Assembly: GCA_014529385.2 (NCBI GenBank)
Contig: CM043942.1
Coordinates: 111,224,141 to 111,284,140 of the forward strand
Length of the DNA: 60,000 nucleotides
Source: Adiantum capillus-veneris
Taxonomy: Eukaryota; Streptophyta; Polypodiopsida; Polypodiales; Pteridaceae
Reading direction: 5' to 3'
Every line of letters begins with the position of its first letter. Position 1 is the first letter of the stretch. Positions 1 through 12,115 of the stretch are shown here, piece after piece. A program made the translations under genes and the position numbers. The notes beneath the pieces were generated by a model that saw nothing but the letters and a program-made list of their open reading frames with translations, made no database searches and was not told the origin of the DNA.

Positions 1-1280
1 AATAAGGATATTGTGGGGAGAGATGTACCTATAGCAAGGAGAACCTAGAATTTATAGTTAAAATAAATTTCTAAGAGTGAGAGAGATAGGTTTGGTTAAG
101 GAGATGAGATTAGATATATATATATATGTTGGATTAAAGATAAAAAAGAAAAAATTTAAACAAGAAAACAATAAAATATCAATGTAGAACACATCTTACT
201 TGTCAAACCCTTCGGCACCATTTTTCATGGAGAGAGAAGAAGAGGGAAGAATTCAACTTTGATTGATACACAAGTCCAAGACCTTCTTTGATTAGAGTTG
301 ATCTTCCAAGGGTAGCTTACAAGAATGGCTAGTCTTCCTCTAGGAGAAAGTGTAGGTTTAACCTTATACTAATGGCTAAGTACAATTAGGCATTACTACT
401 CACTCTCTCATGAATTCCTCTCATCAATGACTTGAATGGTTTTCAAGGAAGAAGAGGTCCCCTTCTATAGGTTAATGGAACCCCCAAGGGTTTACACAAG
501 AAGAGAAGAGCTAGTGTGAACAGAAAGTGGAAAAGTAGAAAATGAGATATCCCTCCATGAAATGGGCAGACTGGGGTCCAGTATTTTGATCATATCTCCT
601 CAATTGTGGCTCCAAATAAAAATGTAAAAATATGGGCAGACAATTCAGCTCATTAGCTATGACTCCCATTTTATATACCTTTTCAAATTCGGATTGGAAT
701 CTTCTGTTGAAAAATCATCAAAATAGGGTACAGCTTTGGCAGCAAAAGTCTTCTTGTGGTCCCCTTAGCCTAAACTTTTATTTGATTCCAACGGACACCT
801 CATGCCATATGAAATCATGACATTGCTCATTTACAAATTTTTGTAATCGAGCTTGCAATAATAAATTAAAATAAGTGTATCTTTGAAAATCATGCCACCT
901 AGTGTCCCACTAGGATTTGATTCCTTCCTGGTAGCTATTTAAAAATAAATATAAGAAAAATACATAGAATATATGTATATTGGAATTTATCCTAGATATA
1001 GAATCTAGCTAGGGTGTGAGATGATAATGAGATAGTAGAAATAACGAATCAATGCTATTTCCCCCAAGTTAAAGAGGCGGAGCTATTGACACTTTTTCTA
1101 TAGTACTTTTTGACGGTAAAGTAAGAATAAGTTACCCTTGAGATAAATAATAGGATGAGATAGAAATCTTATATTATACTTAGATATACATATGTACATT
1201 AAAGGAAATATAATTACATATCTAAAAATTTACAAGATAGATCTTGTAGCATGCGTTCCCACTATGTACGTGTTACAACA
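1..1280 (-). repeat. Truncated LTR of retrotransposon family A, reversed
   Basis: Read on the minus strand this matches the first two thirds of the family A LTR (compare 33621-35035): the start with the motif ACATAGTGGGAAC, the block rich in TATATATATATGT, and the CTCCCC segment at the window edge. It runs off the window, so I cannot say whether it is a solo LTR or part of a full element. The LTR start near 1280 is altered (TGTTGTAACA instead of TGTCGTGCTG), and the TATA box seen in other copies is changed to CTATAGG. It is clearly older than the copies at 33621 and 41763. The part that would carry the small ORFs lies outside the window. Confidence 0.85.
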
Positions 1281-2000
1281 GGACCACGTGCATTCATATC
1301 ACATATAATTATTTTTGTTAAAAAAGATTGATCTTTTAATGGGTTGTTTTGTAATGTGTTTTGATTTGATGAGCGAATTTTTTCATGGTTATTTAAGAGT
1401 ATGCATTATTTAGAGAACAATCCATTTCATATGTGTGCCTTAAATTCCATGTGGGAAGCCTACTAAGTAGGTGGCTAGTATCATATGTTTTGAGATTGAG
1501 ATTTGTATCAGTTTATAAGGCAAATGCTAATCGTTTTTTGGCACAAATTACATTCAAATGATTGGTCTATTTTAATTTAGTATTCATTATATTTGTTGCT
1601 TTTCATGGTTTGTTCTCTTAACATCTATTGCAAATGAAAACACACTACAATGTACACTTATGTTCATTTGGAGTTCAATATGTAGTTTTGCAAAATTATA
1701 TGCTTTCAAAATTGTTGTTACTAGTATACATAAAAAAATGGGTCATTAAATTCCGTACAAAATCCGTATGAGGGGGGATGGCTCATTGCGAGAACGTCCA
1801 TATCTTGTCCGTATGTAGGGGGGTAGGTTAGCAAGTAAGATACCGTACATAGGGGGTTTCTCTAATTTTGATGCACGAAGGTGACATCGGCCCATTACTA
1901 ATGGTGAATCCCCCGGGCTTGTAGGAACCTCGTATCTGGTGTTGGGAAGATTGAGGGGCTTACTGCCCAAAAACTCTATTTATACTAAAGCATGAGGATG
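1281..2000. other. Unassigned intergenic DNA
   Basis: No convincing coding region. A GC-richer patch at about 1740-1975 repeats the word CCGTA several times. It is followed on the minus strand by a TATA-like string GTATAAATAGAG (about 1975-1986), so it could be the end of an old transposable element read leftward. That is only a suggestion. Confidence 0.3.
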
Positions 2001-2370
2001 TTAAGAACCTTCTAGGTTCTATCTCCTAGAACTTTCTGGATCTTTTAGAACCCTTTCTCCCTTCTAAAATCTTCTCGCTTTTTTAGAACGCTCTAGGTTC
2101 CTCTAGGTCCTTCCTCAAGATTCTAGATCTTTCTAGATTCTTCTACCTACTTTTAGAGTCTTCTTGATACTTCCAAAACCTTTTAGAATCTACTAGATGC
2201 TTCTAGAACCTTTTAGAATCACCTAAAGCCTTCTAGAATCTTCTAGGTCCTTTATTATTCTTCTAGATATTTCTAGAACCTTCTACATTTTACATGTTTG
2301 TAGAATGTTCTAGAACCTTCTAGAATCTACTAGGTGCTTGTAGAACATTCTAGAATTCTTCTAAGAGCTT
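2001..2370. repeat. Degenerate TTCTAGAA-rich repeat tract
   Basis: About 370 bases made of variants of ACCTTCTAGAATCTTCTAG. The palindromic core TTCTAGAA, or one-base variants of it such as TTTTAGAA, recurs every 10-25 bases. The tract is not a clean tandem array; it looks like a decayed simple satellite. The core also fits the inverted nTTCnnGAAn pattern of heat-shock elements, but that may be coincidence because the repeat unit itself creates it. Confidence 0.7.
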
Positions 2371-2870
2371 GCATCCATGACAGTATCCCCTCCTCTAGGG
2401 ACAAGTTTAACAAGGGCAGGTTTTCCTCTTGATGTAGGGATAGGGTTCGATGAAAATTATTGATGAAACAACCTTTTGCCGATGTATGTGAGGCCATGGA
2501 GTCTCTAATTTGTCTCAACTCCTTGCCTCTTCCCCCTTATGTGCAGAAACCTCCAAGCTTGGTTCAAAGTGGTCCCTAGACTCTAGCTTATGGACTAACA
2601 TTACTCCCCCCCTTGGAGAAGCATTTTCTTCCTTGAAAAAAAGGAGAATTTTTTTGCATAAGAACAATAATGTTTTCCAAAGTGGCACCTTCCTCTGGTT
2701 TGTCTTTCCACTTGACGAATGATTGTCGACACACATGGTGATGGGTTACATGAAATCATGATAGTCAAGACCGTACTCTTGTTCATGTGGCTAGATTTCA
2801 GGTTCAATGAAATCAACCTAAATATACTTGTCAATGACATTGTGGTTCCTTTGCAAGCATTTACATTGTT
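2371..2870. other. Unassigned, possibly degraded transposon DNA
   Basis: There are several short overlapping open frames on both strands, none with a recognisable domain. A minus-strand frame at about 2515-2736 contains a purine-rich string followed by TGTTAG (near 2600), which resembles a polypurine tract and LTR start, but no partner LTR was found. I do not assign it. Confidence 0.25.
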
Positions 2871-4090
2871 AGGCATTTCTTGGATGAGAAGAAAGTCACT
2901 AAGTCGTGCCAAAATGCTTGTCGACTAGCCTCATGTATATATGTCTACATAGCCCTCCAAGTTTTGGAAGTGGCCCTGTAAAAATCCATGCACAAAGGTG
3001 TGATTTTGGCAATCTTGAATGCTGATGCTTTGGGTTGTTCAAGTCTTCAAAATATCATTTTTAATAAGTATTTTTAGGCCTGCTTTATAGCTCGTGAATC
3101 AAACTTGTACATCATGAGTTATGAGCATCCCAAGCGGGCGTCTCAACTTAGAAGGTGATTGCGGTTGTGTGCGATAAGGGAAATTGGGTCAACTTGGGGG
3201 TCTAAGATTAAAAATGCTGAAGTCTTAAATTTTTGGAGATAGCCAAGGTGATGGGCTTCGAGCCGTGAGTTCCGGTGCGTCATTCGGTGACCGGAGCAGC
3301 AAGTTATACCTTGGGAAACATTGTACGAGAAGTCCTCCTGCTTAGGGAAGAAGCTGAGAGCTAGTGGCGAAGTTGGTAAGCTTGCGGAGATTGCCATGTG
3401 TCATGGGGATTACCCCCTATGACAAGAGGAAAAGGGGAAATGGGGGGCATATAGGGCACATTGGCTACCCACTATAGGCTATCAAAGGTGAGAGGAGCTC
3501 TCTCAAGGCTTGGCTATGGGGGATCGTGGGCTCATAGAAAGGGAGATGGAGCATTTTTTCTCTTCACACTACCTGGGCAGGTGCCTGGCCACTTTTTTGG
3601 GTTCCTGCCACTTCCCTCCACCCCATTCCTTGGTGAAAGGCTCACCGACAACTCATTTTTCACCCAAAAAAGACCAAAATTGAACCAATTAAAAGGTCCA
3701 TTGAGAGAAAGCCTTGTTGGCTTAAGAGGAGAGAGAGAAATATTGGAGATAAAAGATAAGAAGTCTCCCATTTTAATAGCTGCAACACCTACACAACTTT
3801 CAGAGAGCTCATTTTTGAGCAAGAAAAAGGACACCTCCATGTTTGAGCGGCCATAACTTCTTCATTTCTTCTCGATTTTTTGTGGATGGATACTCTATGG
3901 ACATCTCCATGAGATGATCTTTGTCATTTATCCTAATTTCGCGTGTGTTCCATGCTTGGGGGGTTTTTCATGAATCTTGACAAGTGTTTTCAGCCGTGCA
4001 GTAGTTCTTCCTTTCGACAGTGTGGCTCGTGCAAGGCTATAGAGGCTTTCATTTTCCTTCTCATTTGCACGCTAGCAACGTAAATGACGT
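2871..4090. repeat. Dispersed repeat R1, copy 1
   Basis: This 1.2-kb block aligns with 14438-15685 in the same orientation. Shared anchors are ACTAGCCTCATGTATAT near the start, CTTTGGGTTGTTC, a GGTGACCGGAGCAG-type string in the middle, and CTTTCGACAGTGTGGCTCG near the end. The copies are strongly diverged and contain indels. Open frames at 3461-3856 (+) and 3532-3840 (-) are not preserved in the other copy, so I do not call a gene. It may be an LTR or a non-autonomous element; no TG/CA ends or target duplications could be fixed. Confidence 0.6.
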
Positions 4091-4439
4091 AAATACAAGA
4101 GTGCATAAATAAATTGAGTTTGTAACCCATATCTCCAACTCACTTGAGTATCTTAAAAGGCCCACAATATATTGGAGATAATTTAGGTGTTGGCCTAGTT
4201 TTCAAAAATTTTGAATACTCTAGCACACATAAAATAAACTTAACTTACCGCGATGTTTTCCATTAATGGGCTTTTTGTATCTATCCTTTGCCTTTCGAGC
4301 ATTTAAACGAGCAACCATACATAAACATAAAAAGACTAAAGCCAATCGTCACATGATTGGCACTATTGTAAGCAAACACTAGAATAGCGAGATGATCTTC
4401 CCAATGTCATTGCTTTTTGCTAACATATGAAAAACTTTC

Positions 4440-4830
4440 TTTCGGGCATTGATTAGCAAAGTACTTGATGATGTGTAGCTTAATTTCAGAGGATCTCTGA
4501 AGTAATTGAGTTCGTCAATTTACAATATACCACATCTTCTCACAATCTTGTGTTGTGTTTGGAGGTATTAACAAGTTCACTACCATCCATGTCTTGTAGA
4601 CAAGAAATTCTATCATGCATTGGAGTCATTAAGTAGAAATGTGGTAGAGCGAAATAAGCTCGCTTATTATAAAAAAGCACTCACCCAAAATTGTTTGCCT
4701 AAAGTAGGCATCCCATGTCCAATATGAACTTAGCTACTATCGTGCTTAGTAGATTGAAAACCTCTTTCCTTCAAAGTAAATTTGTGAAGAGGTCATTCAA
4801 TGGCCATGAACACTCATGAAGAGTTTTCAC
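4440..4830. repeat. Dispersed repeat R2, copy 1
   Basis: Aligns with 12850-13230 in the same orientation. Shared strings include CTTCTCACAATCTTGTGTTG, TAAGTAGAAAT and AGGCATCCCATGTCCAATA. No coding function is recognised in either copy. In this copy R2 is followed directly by R3; in the other copy about 850 bases separate them. The 350 bases before it (4091-4439) hold nothing I recognise. Confidence 0.6.
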
Positions 4831-4834
4831 CTTG

Positions 4835-5121
4835 GTGTGTCTTTGTGGCCAATTGTGCTAAAATTCATCAGTAAAATCTTGCCTGAGAATGAAGTACAGT
4901 TTGATTTTGTCATTTGTGCTTGAATCTGGCTCATAGCCATGCATACTAAGAGCTACAGAGCTATCATATGAACCATGCATTCCCTCTTGGCTTGGTTCAT
5001 ACCAACCTTTAGTGAAAAAACATCCAATATGTTGCAAAATTTCCCAAAGTTTGTATGCTATTTGTTGAACCGGAGGGAGCGAGCACAGGTAGACATGAAG
5101 AGACAGAGACGACACCATCAT
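4835..5121 (-). pseudogene. Dispersed repeat R3 copy 1, with an unidentified coding remnant
   Basis: The block at 4835-5060 aligns with 14080-14305. In this copy a minus-strand frame stays open for 87 codons (4858-5121), with a stretch reading GMHGSYDSSVALSMHGYEP followed by a charged stretch ending in a stop. The other copy keeps parts of the same reading (HGYEPNSSSDDKIKMYF) in a shorter frame. Conservation of wording between two diverged copies hints at a former coding exon, perhaps carried by a transposable element. I do not recognise the protein. Confidence 0.35.
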
Positions 5122-5740
5122 ATGAAAATTCCAAAGTGTGTCTACTGATCACACGAGATGCATTTATATAGAGGAGACCAGGATGCTATATATAGAGATA
5201 CTATATATAGCTCAAGACCCCCACTCAAATGAAGGTCCTTAAATGTGGATGAAAAAATCCTTGGGGGCTCAAGCGAAAAACTTACAGCTCTATATATACC
5301 GGCCACCACTATATTAAAATATTCTAAGTATACATCTACAATGTTCAAAGGAGCTAAAATCACTCCCGTTTTAGAATGTGCCCTTTCAAGGGTGTTTAAC
5401 ATACAGTTGAGTTGATGCAAATTCTTCAATATCTTTCAAAACCTTCAATATCTTTGAGCAGTTTGAATATCTTTACGCCTCTATACACAGTGCTTGATGC
5501 GACTTTCATGCTCTAAACAATATCAACTCAAGAAACATATCGAGACGTGAAGGTTAGAAACCACATCACATTGTCCTTAGAGACGGTTCGCGATGCCGTA
5601 GCCGTTCTAGAGACGACATAGAAACAAATGTAACGACTATGCAATCACATATGCAAACGACATAGAAACAAACATAGTATCAATGTTATCACATGTGCAC
5701 ACATATATACAAAGCCGAGATGTGCTGAACATATTGGGCA
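5122..5740. other. Unassigned intergenic DNA
   Basis: AT-rich, with several TATATATA strings around 5160-5215 and 5290-5300. A minus-strand frame of 95 codons (5142-5429) has no recognisable domain. Nothing else is supportable. Confidence 0.3.
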
Positions 5741-5759
5741 TCCCAAGATCTCAAAAAGT

Positions 5760-6150
5760 GGTAGCTATCATCATCATGGCTTTATGTACTATGGCATCAC
5801 AATATTCACCATGACATAAGAGACACGTACTTATAAAAACTTTGTAATAGGAATAATCATCATGGCTTTACATACCATGGTGGGAGACGCTTTCAACAAA
5901 TAAAAACATTGAAATAGCAATAATCATCATGGCTTTACATACCATTGTATCAGGGCAGACATTATGGCATTAGAAGTGCTTAGAGAAAGTTTGAAATAGA
6001 AATCATCATGGCTTTACGTACAATGGCATCAAAAACGTTTTCTTGAAATCAGATAAAAATTGTAAAATAATAATCACCATCATGGCTTTACGTACCATGG
6101 CATCAGAGATGCTAGTTTTGTGCAAAAACTGTAAAACCTCAAGAGAATGA
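5760..6150. repeat. Imperfect tandem repeat, about 80-bp period
   Basis: The phrase ATCATCATGGCTTTACATAC (last bases vary) followed by CATGGCATCA-like words appears about five times, near 5770, 5860, 5925, 6005 and 6080. Spacing is 65-90 bases and the spacers diverge. Each unit ends in an A-rich segment resembling AAAACTGTAAAATA. It looks like an old minisatellite; no coding frame runs through it. Confidence 0.7.
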
Positions 6151-7420
6151 CTAGTCAGTAGATCATGGCTTGGTAACTCTTGTCATCTCTACATTGATGA
6201 TTCCCATGAAAACCATCACACACGTTACGATCACATAAAACGAGTATTTTATGACAAATTGAAACGAGATCAGTAGCATGCATGCCATAAATTGCATTGA
6301 ATGGTGTGACCCTGCTATCATTGATGTAGAAACAAATTACAAGAATTGATGCTCAAACATACAACCTAAAGATGGCAATGTCAAGGTGGCTCTAGGGCAA
6401 TCCCTAGTGGTGACAAAGGCCGGACATCACATGCCTAATCTATTGATCAAAGGTTGTTCAAAGATATATAGATTTTTGACTAAATAAAACAACCATTAGG
6501 CATGATCAAAATGATGCAAAAACCTATTATCAAGTTGTAAATAACGAAGCTAGCTGAGACACGTAGACACCATCAATGTGCATGACCTCTTAGAGTTTAT
6601 GAGCATCCAAAAGCAGCGGAGATTAACTCTTAATATATAAGCCGTCATCCATTTTTAACACCAGGTCATTCGCTATTCTTAAAAATAACATTTAATATAG
6701 CACTGTTTGTCGTTGTGCTGCTAGCCATCACATTGTTTCTCCTCCATGTGTTGCCAACCGTCACAGGGTTTCATCAATTTTTGTGGCTAATAAATTAAAG
6801 TGTCACTATTTTAGGAAAAAAAATCAAATAAAATATTGAGGTCTTTTGTCTTAAGTTAATGTCTGTCAGTTTTCCTGGTATATATATAAAGGAGGCTGCT
6901 TTTGTTGCTCGCTTTGTGTGCTACTCTTGGCATCTGCCACTACGGGTGCATATTCTTTTGACTTGGGAGACAATATGGTTAGTATTTAGACTTTGGTGTA
7001 AATTAAGAAGACTTAGTTGCATCTAGATGACCCCCCTCATCTCCTACTAGGCTTGCTCCTTAATTACCAACTCGCGCTTGTGCAAACAACCTCCATGCAA
7101 AGATTTTCTCATCGTGCTCTTCCTACTTGCATGGACATCATGAGTAAGCATGTGCAAAACGATCCTGTGCAATACCCGTGTAGCCCCCACACATGTCGTG
7201 CACCCGTGTAACCCTGCACAGCTTTGATGAAGGAGGACCAATCCTCACAAGTTTTGAGTCCTGAGTCCTAATCACGTGCACAACTTACATTGAGAATAGG
7301 GAGGTCTTTTCAGCAACCATCGTCAAGTGCTTGAGGGAGCATAAGTTGGAGCGTTGCAGTGTGAATGGCATTCATGATCATCAAGGGCAACAAGCGGGGC
7401 AGCATGAAATTGTTTCTTTC
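6151..7420. other. Unassigned intergenic DNA
   Basis: No feature recognised. Frames at 7017-7211 (+) and 7047-7241 (-) overlap each other and show no domain. Confidence 0.3.
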
Positions 7421-7429
7421 CAAGATAAC

Positions 7430-7989
7430 AATGGAGAAAAATATGCAGAATTTCTTTCCAAGATAACAATGGAGAAAAATGTGTAGAATTTGATAAGTTC
7501 AAAATTGTAAATTGTAAATTGAACTAACTTACAGATGCATTGAAATCACCACCCTTGGCACTAGAATTTGTATCATCCCTTGGTGTGGTTTATGCAGGAT
7601 GCCACAAATATGTAGAAATCGTGTTTCAACATGTAGACTTGTCTAGATTAACTTAAAACTCACCCCACCCGCTAGAACCATGCCCTAGTAAAAATTCAAA
7701 TCCAAAACCTAGAGATAGAAAGAGAGAGAGGCCTACCAGCTTCATGTACAATGGATTTTTATTGTCCTATTGTTTGGATTTTTATTGCCCTAAAAAAGGG
7801 AATAATATGTTTAGAAATATTTCAATGTGATTAATCTTTTACTGCATGAGACAAACCTTAAGGTTAGAAGGGTGTAGGGCGTGACTTGTTGGAATTACTT
7901 TTAAAGGTTTGTTTAGGGTCACGAGCAGCATGGAATACCTTTCTTTGAAACATGGAAAATTTTGTGAATCTTACATTGGGGGGGGGGGG

Positions 7990-8035
<46 letters not shown>
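7430..8035. repeat. Dispersed repeat R4, copy 1, ending in a G and GA tract
   Basis: Aligns with 15845-16440. Shared anchors are CACCCTTGGCACTAGAATTT, ATGCCACAAATATGTAGAAA and GAGACAAACCTTAAGG. Within it, 7978-7992 is a run of 15 G, followed by an uninterrupted (AG)n tract to 8035. The other copy ends in a GA tract at the corresponding place without the G run. A 28-base segment containing TTTCCAAGATAACAATGG is directly repeated at about 7415 and 7450. Confidence 0.6.
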
Positions 8036-8039
<4 letters not shown>

Positions 8040-8766
8040 AAGAAACCTAGTAGATGTAAGGTGATGTAGAGACAAGAAAAGTAGGTGATGTAAGGCTTAA
8101 AGAAGTGGTGTAAGCTAACAATATTAAGTAAGCAACAAAATGAGTTGCTTTGGTAGTGTATACAAAATTCCAATCAAAGAATGTGGTCCCTTTTTCATCA
8201 ATGGAATGGAAGCTAATTTAAGATCAATGAATCAAAGTCTAGTGTTCTTTACAACACTAGTTTTAAGAAGATAGCTAGTACGGGAAGACGCTTGAAATAG
8301 GTTAAGGCTTACATTTTTCTTTAAATGACACATAGTGTAGTGGGTAAAAGAGGCACATAGTGTAGTGGGTCATAAAGGGATAGCTAAGTTACAGGTTTAG
8401 GAGGCAAATGGTGTGGAGGATGTATAATCCTTAGTAATTAGGTTAAGGTTGACGTTTAAAGCATGGTGGGAGTCTAAGGTTATTTACATAAAAGGTTGGT
8501 GCGTTAGGCTCTTTGGTTCAAGTTGGGTTTCTCAGGAGGCTAAAAAACAAAGGTTAAGCATGAAGAACTTATGAGGCCAAGATGACAAGATTAGCTGTAG
8601 GGCAAAGAGCATGACAGACACATGATTTTCTTTGTTAAAGGTTGAGGTATGTGAACTGTTTGATTGAGTTAATATTAAGGCTATATGAGGACAATGTTAA
8701 CTTAGGTAAAGGTACAACACCTTTATGAGGCAAGGAGTGAAACAACAAATGTACAAGGTTATCCAA
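8036..8766. other. Unassigned intergenic DNA
   Basis: Rich in AGGTTAAGG-like words but with no clear period, and no supportable coding frame. A short direct repeat GACACATAGTGTAGTGGGT / GGCACATAGTGTAGTGGGT lies near 8327-8370. Confidence 0.3.
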
Positions 8767-8954
8767 GGTTAAGGTTATGTTAAAATTAAAGGAATGAAAG
8801 TGGTAGGTGTACACAATTTGCATTTGGTATTTGGTATAACATTTTTAGGTTAAGTAAAGGGGTTAAGGTTATGTTAAAATTAAAGGAATGAAAGTGGTAG
8901 GTGTACACAATTTGCATTTGGTATTTGGTATAACATTTTTAGGTTAAGTAAAGG
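8767..8954. repeat. Identical 94-bp tandem duplication
   Basis: The segment starting GGTTAAGGTTATGTTAAAAT at 8767 occurs again at 8861, and the two 94-base copies read the same throughout. This is therefore a recent duplication in otherwise old DNA. It contains no coding frame. Confidence 0.85.
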
Positions 8955-11464
8955 GATGTACAAGGTTAAAGTGTCGCCTTAAGGCTTTGGGTTCTTCCCT
9001 GCATGGCCATTTGGATCCAATCACATGGAGATTTATTGTCGAGCTAGTCTTTGTGAGGTGATGTTGATACATGTTTGGCAAAGCTATATCTTTGGATGTG
9101 TACATTTGTTTGGCCCAATAAAAACAAAAGAACCTAAAATCAATAGAGTTTTTGTAGTGTGTAGAAGGGGAAAGTCCATGAGTCTAGGAAGGTATCTTTT
9201 GAACGCTTTTTGTAGTGGACAACTAAGTTGGCCAAAGGTTGTAGGTAGGCTAAGATGAGATATTTTAAGGCCTTGTAATCATGGGTGAGGAGTAGGAGAC
9301 TATATTATGGGCCATATATTTTTCTTTATGCAAAGAAACAGCTATGTGATGTGAATAAAAAATCTTGTTTGGGGTGGGAGGTAGCCTATGACTAAGAACA
9401 TAAATTTTCTTAACATAGGAGGATTGTCAATGGGCTATGTTGGTATCCCTCTGTGAGGCTATCGATGACAAAGGGACTTGCAAAAGAATAGGTACTATTT
9501 TCTCATGATAAGTAGAAAAAGGGCTAAAATAAAGACCTTGTATGCTAGCATGTGAACCTCTTCCTCTCTCCTAGTATATTGTCTACCCTTCTTCTTCAAG
9601 TCAATTCAAGAATCAAAATTTTCACCACATGGAAGCATGTACTCTAGCCCAGTTAGAAAGTTTTTTTTTAATAAGAAAATTTAAGCCCTTGTTTTTCATA
9701 GTTTGTGCATTTGGCTTATCTCCATACTTTCTCTCTCAACTGCTATGGTGTCTCATCGCTTGCACCGACCATAGCCTTTCTTTTTCAACAATGATACCAA
9801 TCAAAAGAGACCTTGAACTAATGAAGGGTGTGCTATATCTATGAGAAATCTAAAAAAATTGGGGTTTTTAAATAAGTTCTTGAATGCACATTGGAGAAAT
9901 CTTGAGAAGAAAGTCAGAAAACTCCTATTAAAGAACCACTACTAGAAGCTCACAAAAGGTGCCAACACTTAGGCCCTAATGCTTTTGGGGTCACTTGGTG
10001 GTGTCGACATATGTGTTGGTATTGCAAATGGTGATAATGATGTTGATACTGAGTATGATACCAATGGTCACATGGACCAATTTGTTTTTTAACATGCTGC
10101 TACGCTCTGTAGCATTCGTTCCTTTTCTCTTCAAGGATTCACTCTTTACAGAAAAAGACATGCCATCTACGAGTGGAGAGTCTTGGAAAAGCCCCTATTT
10201 ATGACTCACATTGGAGAGGGAGAATGGAGAATACACCCAACACACAATACAAGGTCTCTCTATAGATAAGGGCATTCCCAACACCCCTATCCCCTGAGAA
10301 ACCCCTTTAACATCATATGTACTAGAAGACCACGATTTTCACACTTCTCAAATCTCACACACCCAACAAGACCATGATACAACTCATACCCACTTCGAAA
10401 TCCGTCTCAACCCTTACACATGCACATAGCTAGTCAATTTCATTCTCTTACACGAGAGACCACCAGTTCGGGCTTGGGGGGTGGGGATACACATCCACAC
10501 TTCCGGCACCACGAGATATCAAGGAAAGAAAATCGGATGGGGTATGCAACTCTTTGACGGTATCAACATCAAGAATTAGACCTACGAAAGAAAGCCATCT
10601 CTTGCTACCTTGCACCATCAAATATATTACTCTTAAATTTGGCAAACTGCCTATGTCCTATGTCATTGCACTCGGTCTGGCACTCAAATGAAGTTTAAAT
10701 GCAAGGAAACTTTAGGAGGAGGTCTAAGACACCTAGGGGCACTATGCTATCTAGTTTGGTTGCAATCCAACAAGGTACCAAAATCACAATCCATCATGAT
10801 CAATGTCCGAAAAATTGCAACAGAACATACCAGAAAGGTTGCCCTATTGTCTAGGAACACTCTGCTATGGTTAAAATATAGAATAAAAACCATTAAATAA
10901 ATCAACATAGCCAACTTAGCTTGGTAAATGCATAGTCATGAACCACAATAGAATTGCCAATGATTACACTTAAATTGATGAGCAGTAGACAAGGAACACA
11001 ATGCAAGTTGGAATCAAAATACGATTACTAAAGCTCAACATAAATCGACTGCAAAGTACGTGGGAGTAGCCGCGCTCTGTCATACACTCCAAAACTCATA
11101 ATTCCCTTTGATAATGATAATGTGTCTTTCCCACTTACAAAATTGAGCTTTATACCTAGGCCTTTCGTGGCCAGTGGTTGGCTTTAGAAGGCACAGACTC
11201 AGTGTTAGACTTTACAACTCAGATTTTACATAAATTGGCTAAAAAATTATTTGAAAGAAACAGAGATTATAATATAAATACAGGGATTTTTTGAAAAACA
11301 ATGATAGGATATCAAAATATTAGGTCTCATGATGAAAGGGTCGATTAGGAGGGGGCATGTCTGGTCCATCTGTCAACATTTTCCCCTTCCTAGTTTTTGC
11401 ACTCTCCTGCAAGCTTTGTCTTGCTATGGTAGGAATTGGTCTTCGGGTTGATGGACTCGAGACT
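8955..11464. other. Unassigned intergenic DNA
   Basis: About 2.5 kb with no recognisable gene, RNA or element. Short frames at 9025, 9629, 9995, 10448(-) and 10688 show no domain. A transposon-sized insertion cannot be excluded, but no terminal repeats were found by eye. Confidence 0.3.
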
Positions 11465-11950
11465 CTAGTAATCAAATGTACTCTTCTCCAGAGTCTTTGT
11501 GAGGTGTCTAAATTTCTCGGCTCCAGCCTCAATCTCTGCTTGGATTGCCAAATTCTTAAAAGGATTTTTCAAAAAGTGCTTTGATAGGTGATATGTTGGG
11601 CAAGCAGATTCTTCGCCATGGGATTGAAAATGGTAATCCATCTCAAAGAATCCAGTCATGAATACCTCCTCAAATGTTTGTAGATAATGTGAGGGGAGAA
11701 ACATGACGCAAAAGTACAACCCCATGATTATGTTGCATCTTGGAATCTCTATTTGCAAGTTCTAACATAAGCCTCTTCTGCCGTCTTGAAGCACCTTCCA
11801 TGGGTGTTCTATCACCTCAATTTCCTCAAGAGGCTGTAAGTCTTTAGCACTTCATCTCGCTTGATCATCAAGAGGGCCACTGATTCCAATACCTTTAGTT
11901 CACATTGCATGTATTCCCAATGAGAATGATATTGTACTTTCAACATTGCA
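11465..11950 (-). pseudogene. Dispersed repeat R5, copy 1, with unidentified coding remnants
   Basis: The part at about 11690-11905 matches 21727-21890, sharing strings such as AATCTCTATTTGCAAGTTCT and ATCATCAAGAGGGCCACTGA. The part at 11893-11945 also matches 50748-50801. On the minus strand two frames are open: 97 codons at 11465-11758, and a frame whose wording near 11815-11950 (EYMQCELKVLESVALLMIK) is partly echoed at 50750 (HPEYMQC). Repeated wording on the same strand suggests a fragment of a protein gene spread by a transposon. I do not recognise the protein. It abuts the copia gag remnant to its right. Confidence 0.4.
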
Positions 11951-11954
11951 TGTA

Positions 11955-12115
11955 TCCTCAGAACAGAATGTACATCAATGCCTTGCACAATGTTCCAAAC
12001 ACCCTTTGAAACAAGAACATGATGCATCATATAAGCCCACGTAGGGTTTTTCTTTCTTATCCGATTTGTCCTCAACACCAAACATCTTGAACACATCTGT
12101 GTTGTTGCCAACCAT
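11955..12115 (-). pseudogene. Ty1/copia gag N-terminal fragment
   Basis: From an ATG at 12115 the minus strand reads a short gag start with DVFKMFGVEDK, and then, with frame breaks, words equivalent to AYMMQHVLVSK and GIDVH. The same words are found in order in the second copia fragment at 52078-52230. This is the usual N-terminal gag region of copia elements (a binding-pocket motif followed by W..M). The frame is broken, and homology stops near 11955 where repeat R5 begins. It lies about 100 bases from the primer binding site, as expected. Confidence 0.6.

Noticed and set aside
3461-3856. Possible gene of 131 codons on the plus strand
   Set aside because: The other copy of repeat R1 does not keep the frame, and the composition is that of the repeat.
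4858-5121. Intact small gene of 87 codons
   Set aside because: The second copy of the repeat breaks the frame and no domain is recognised; kept only as a coding remnant.
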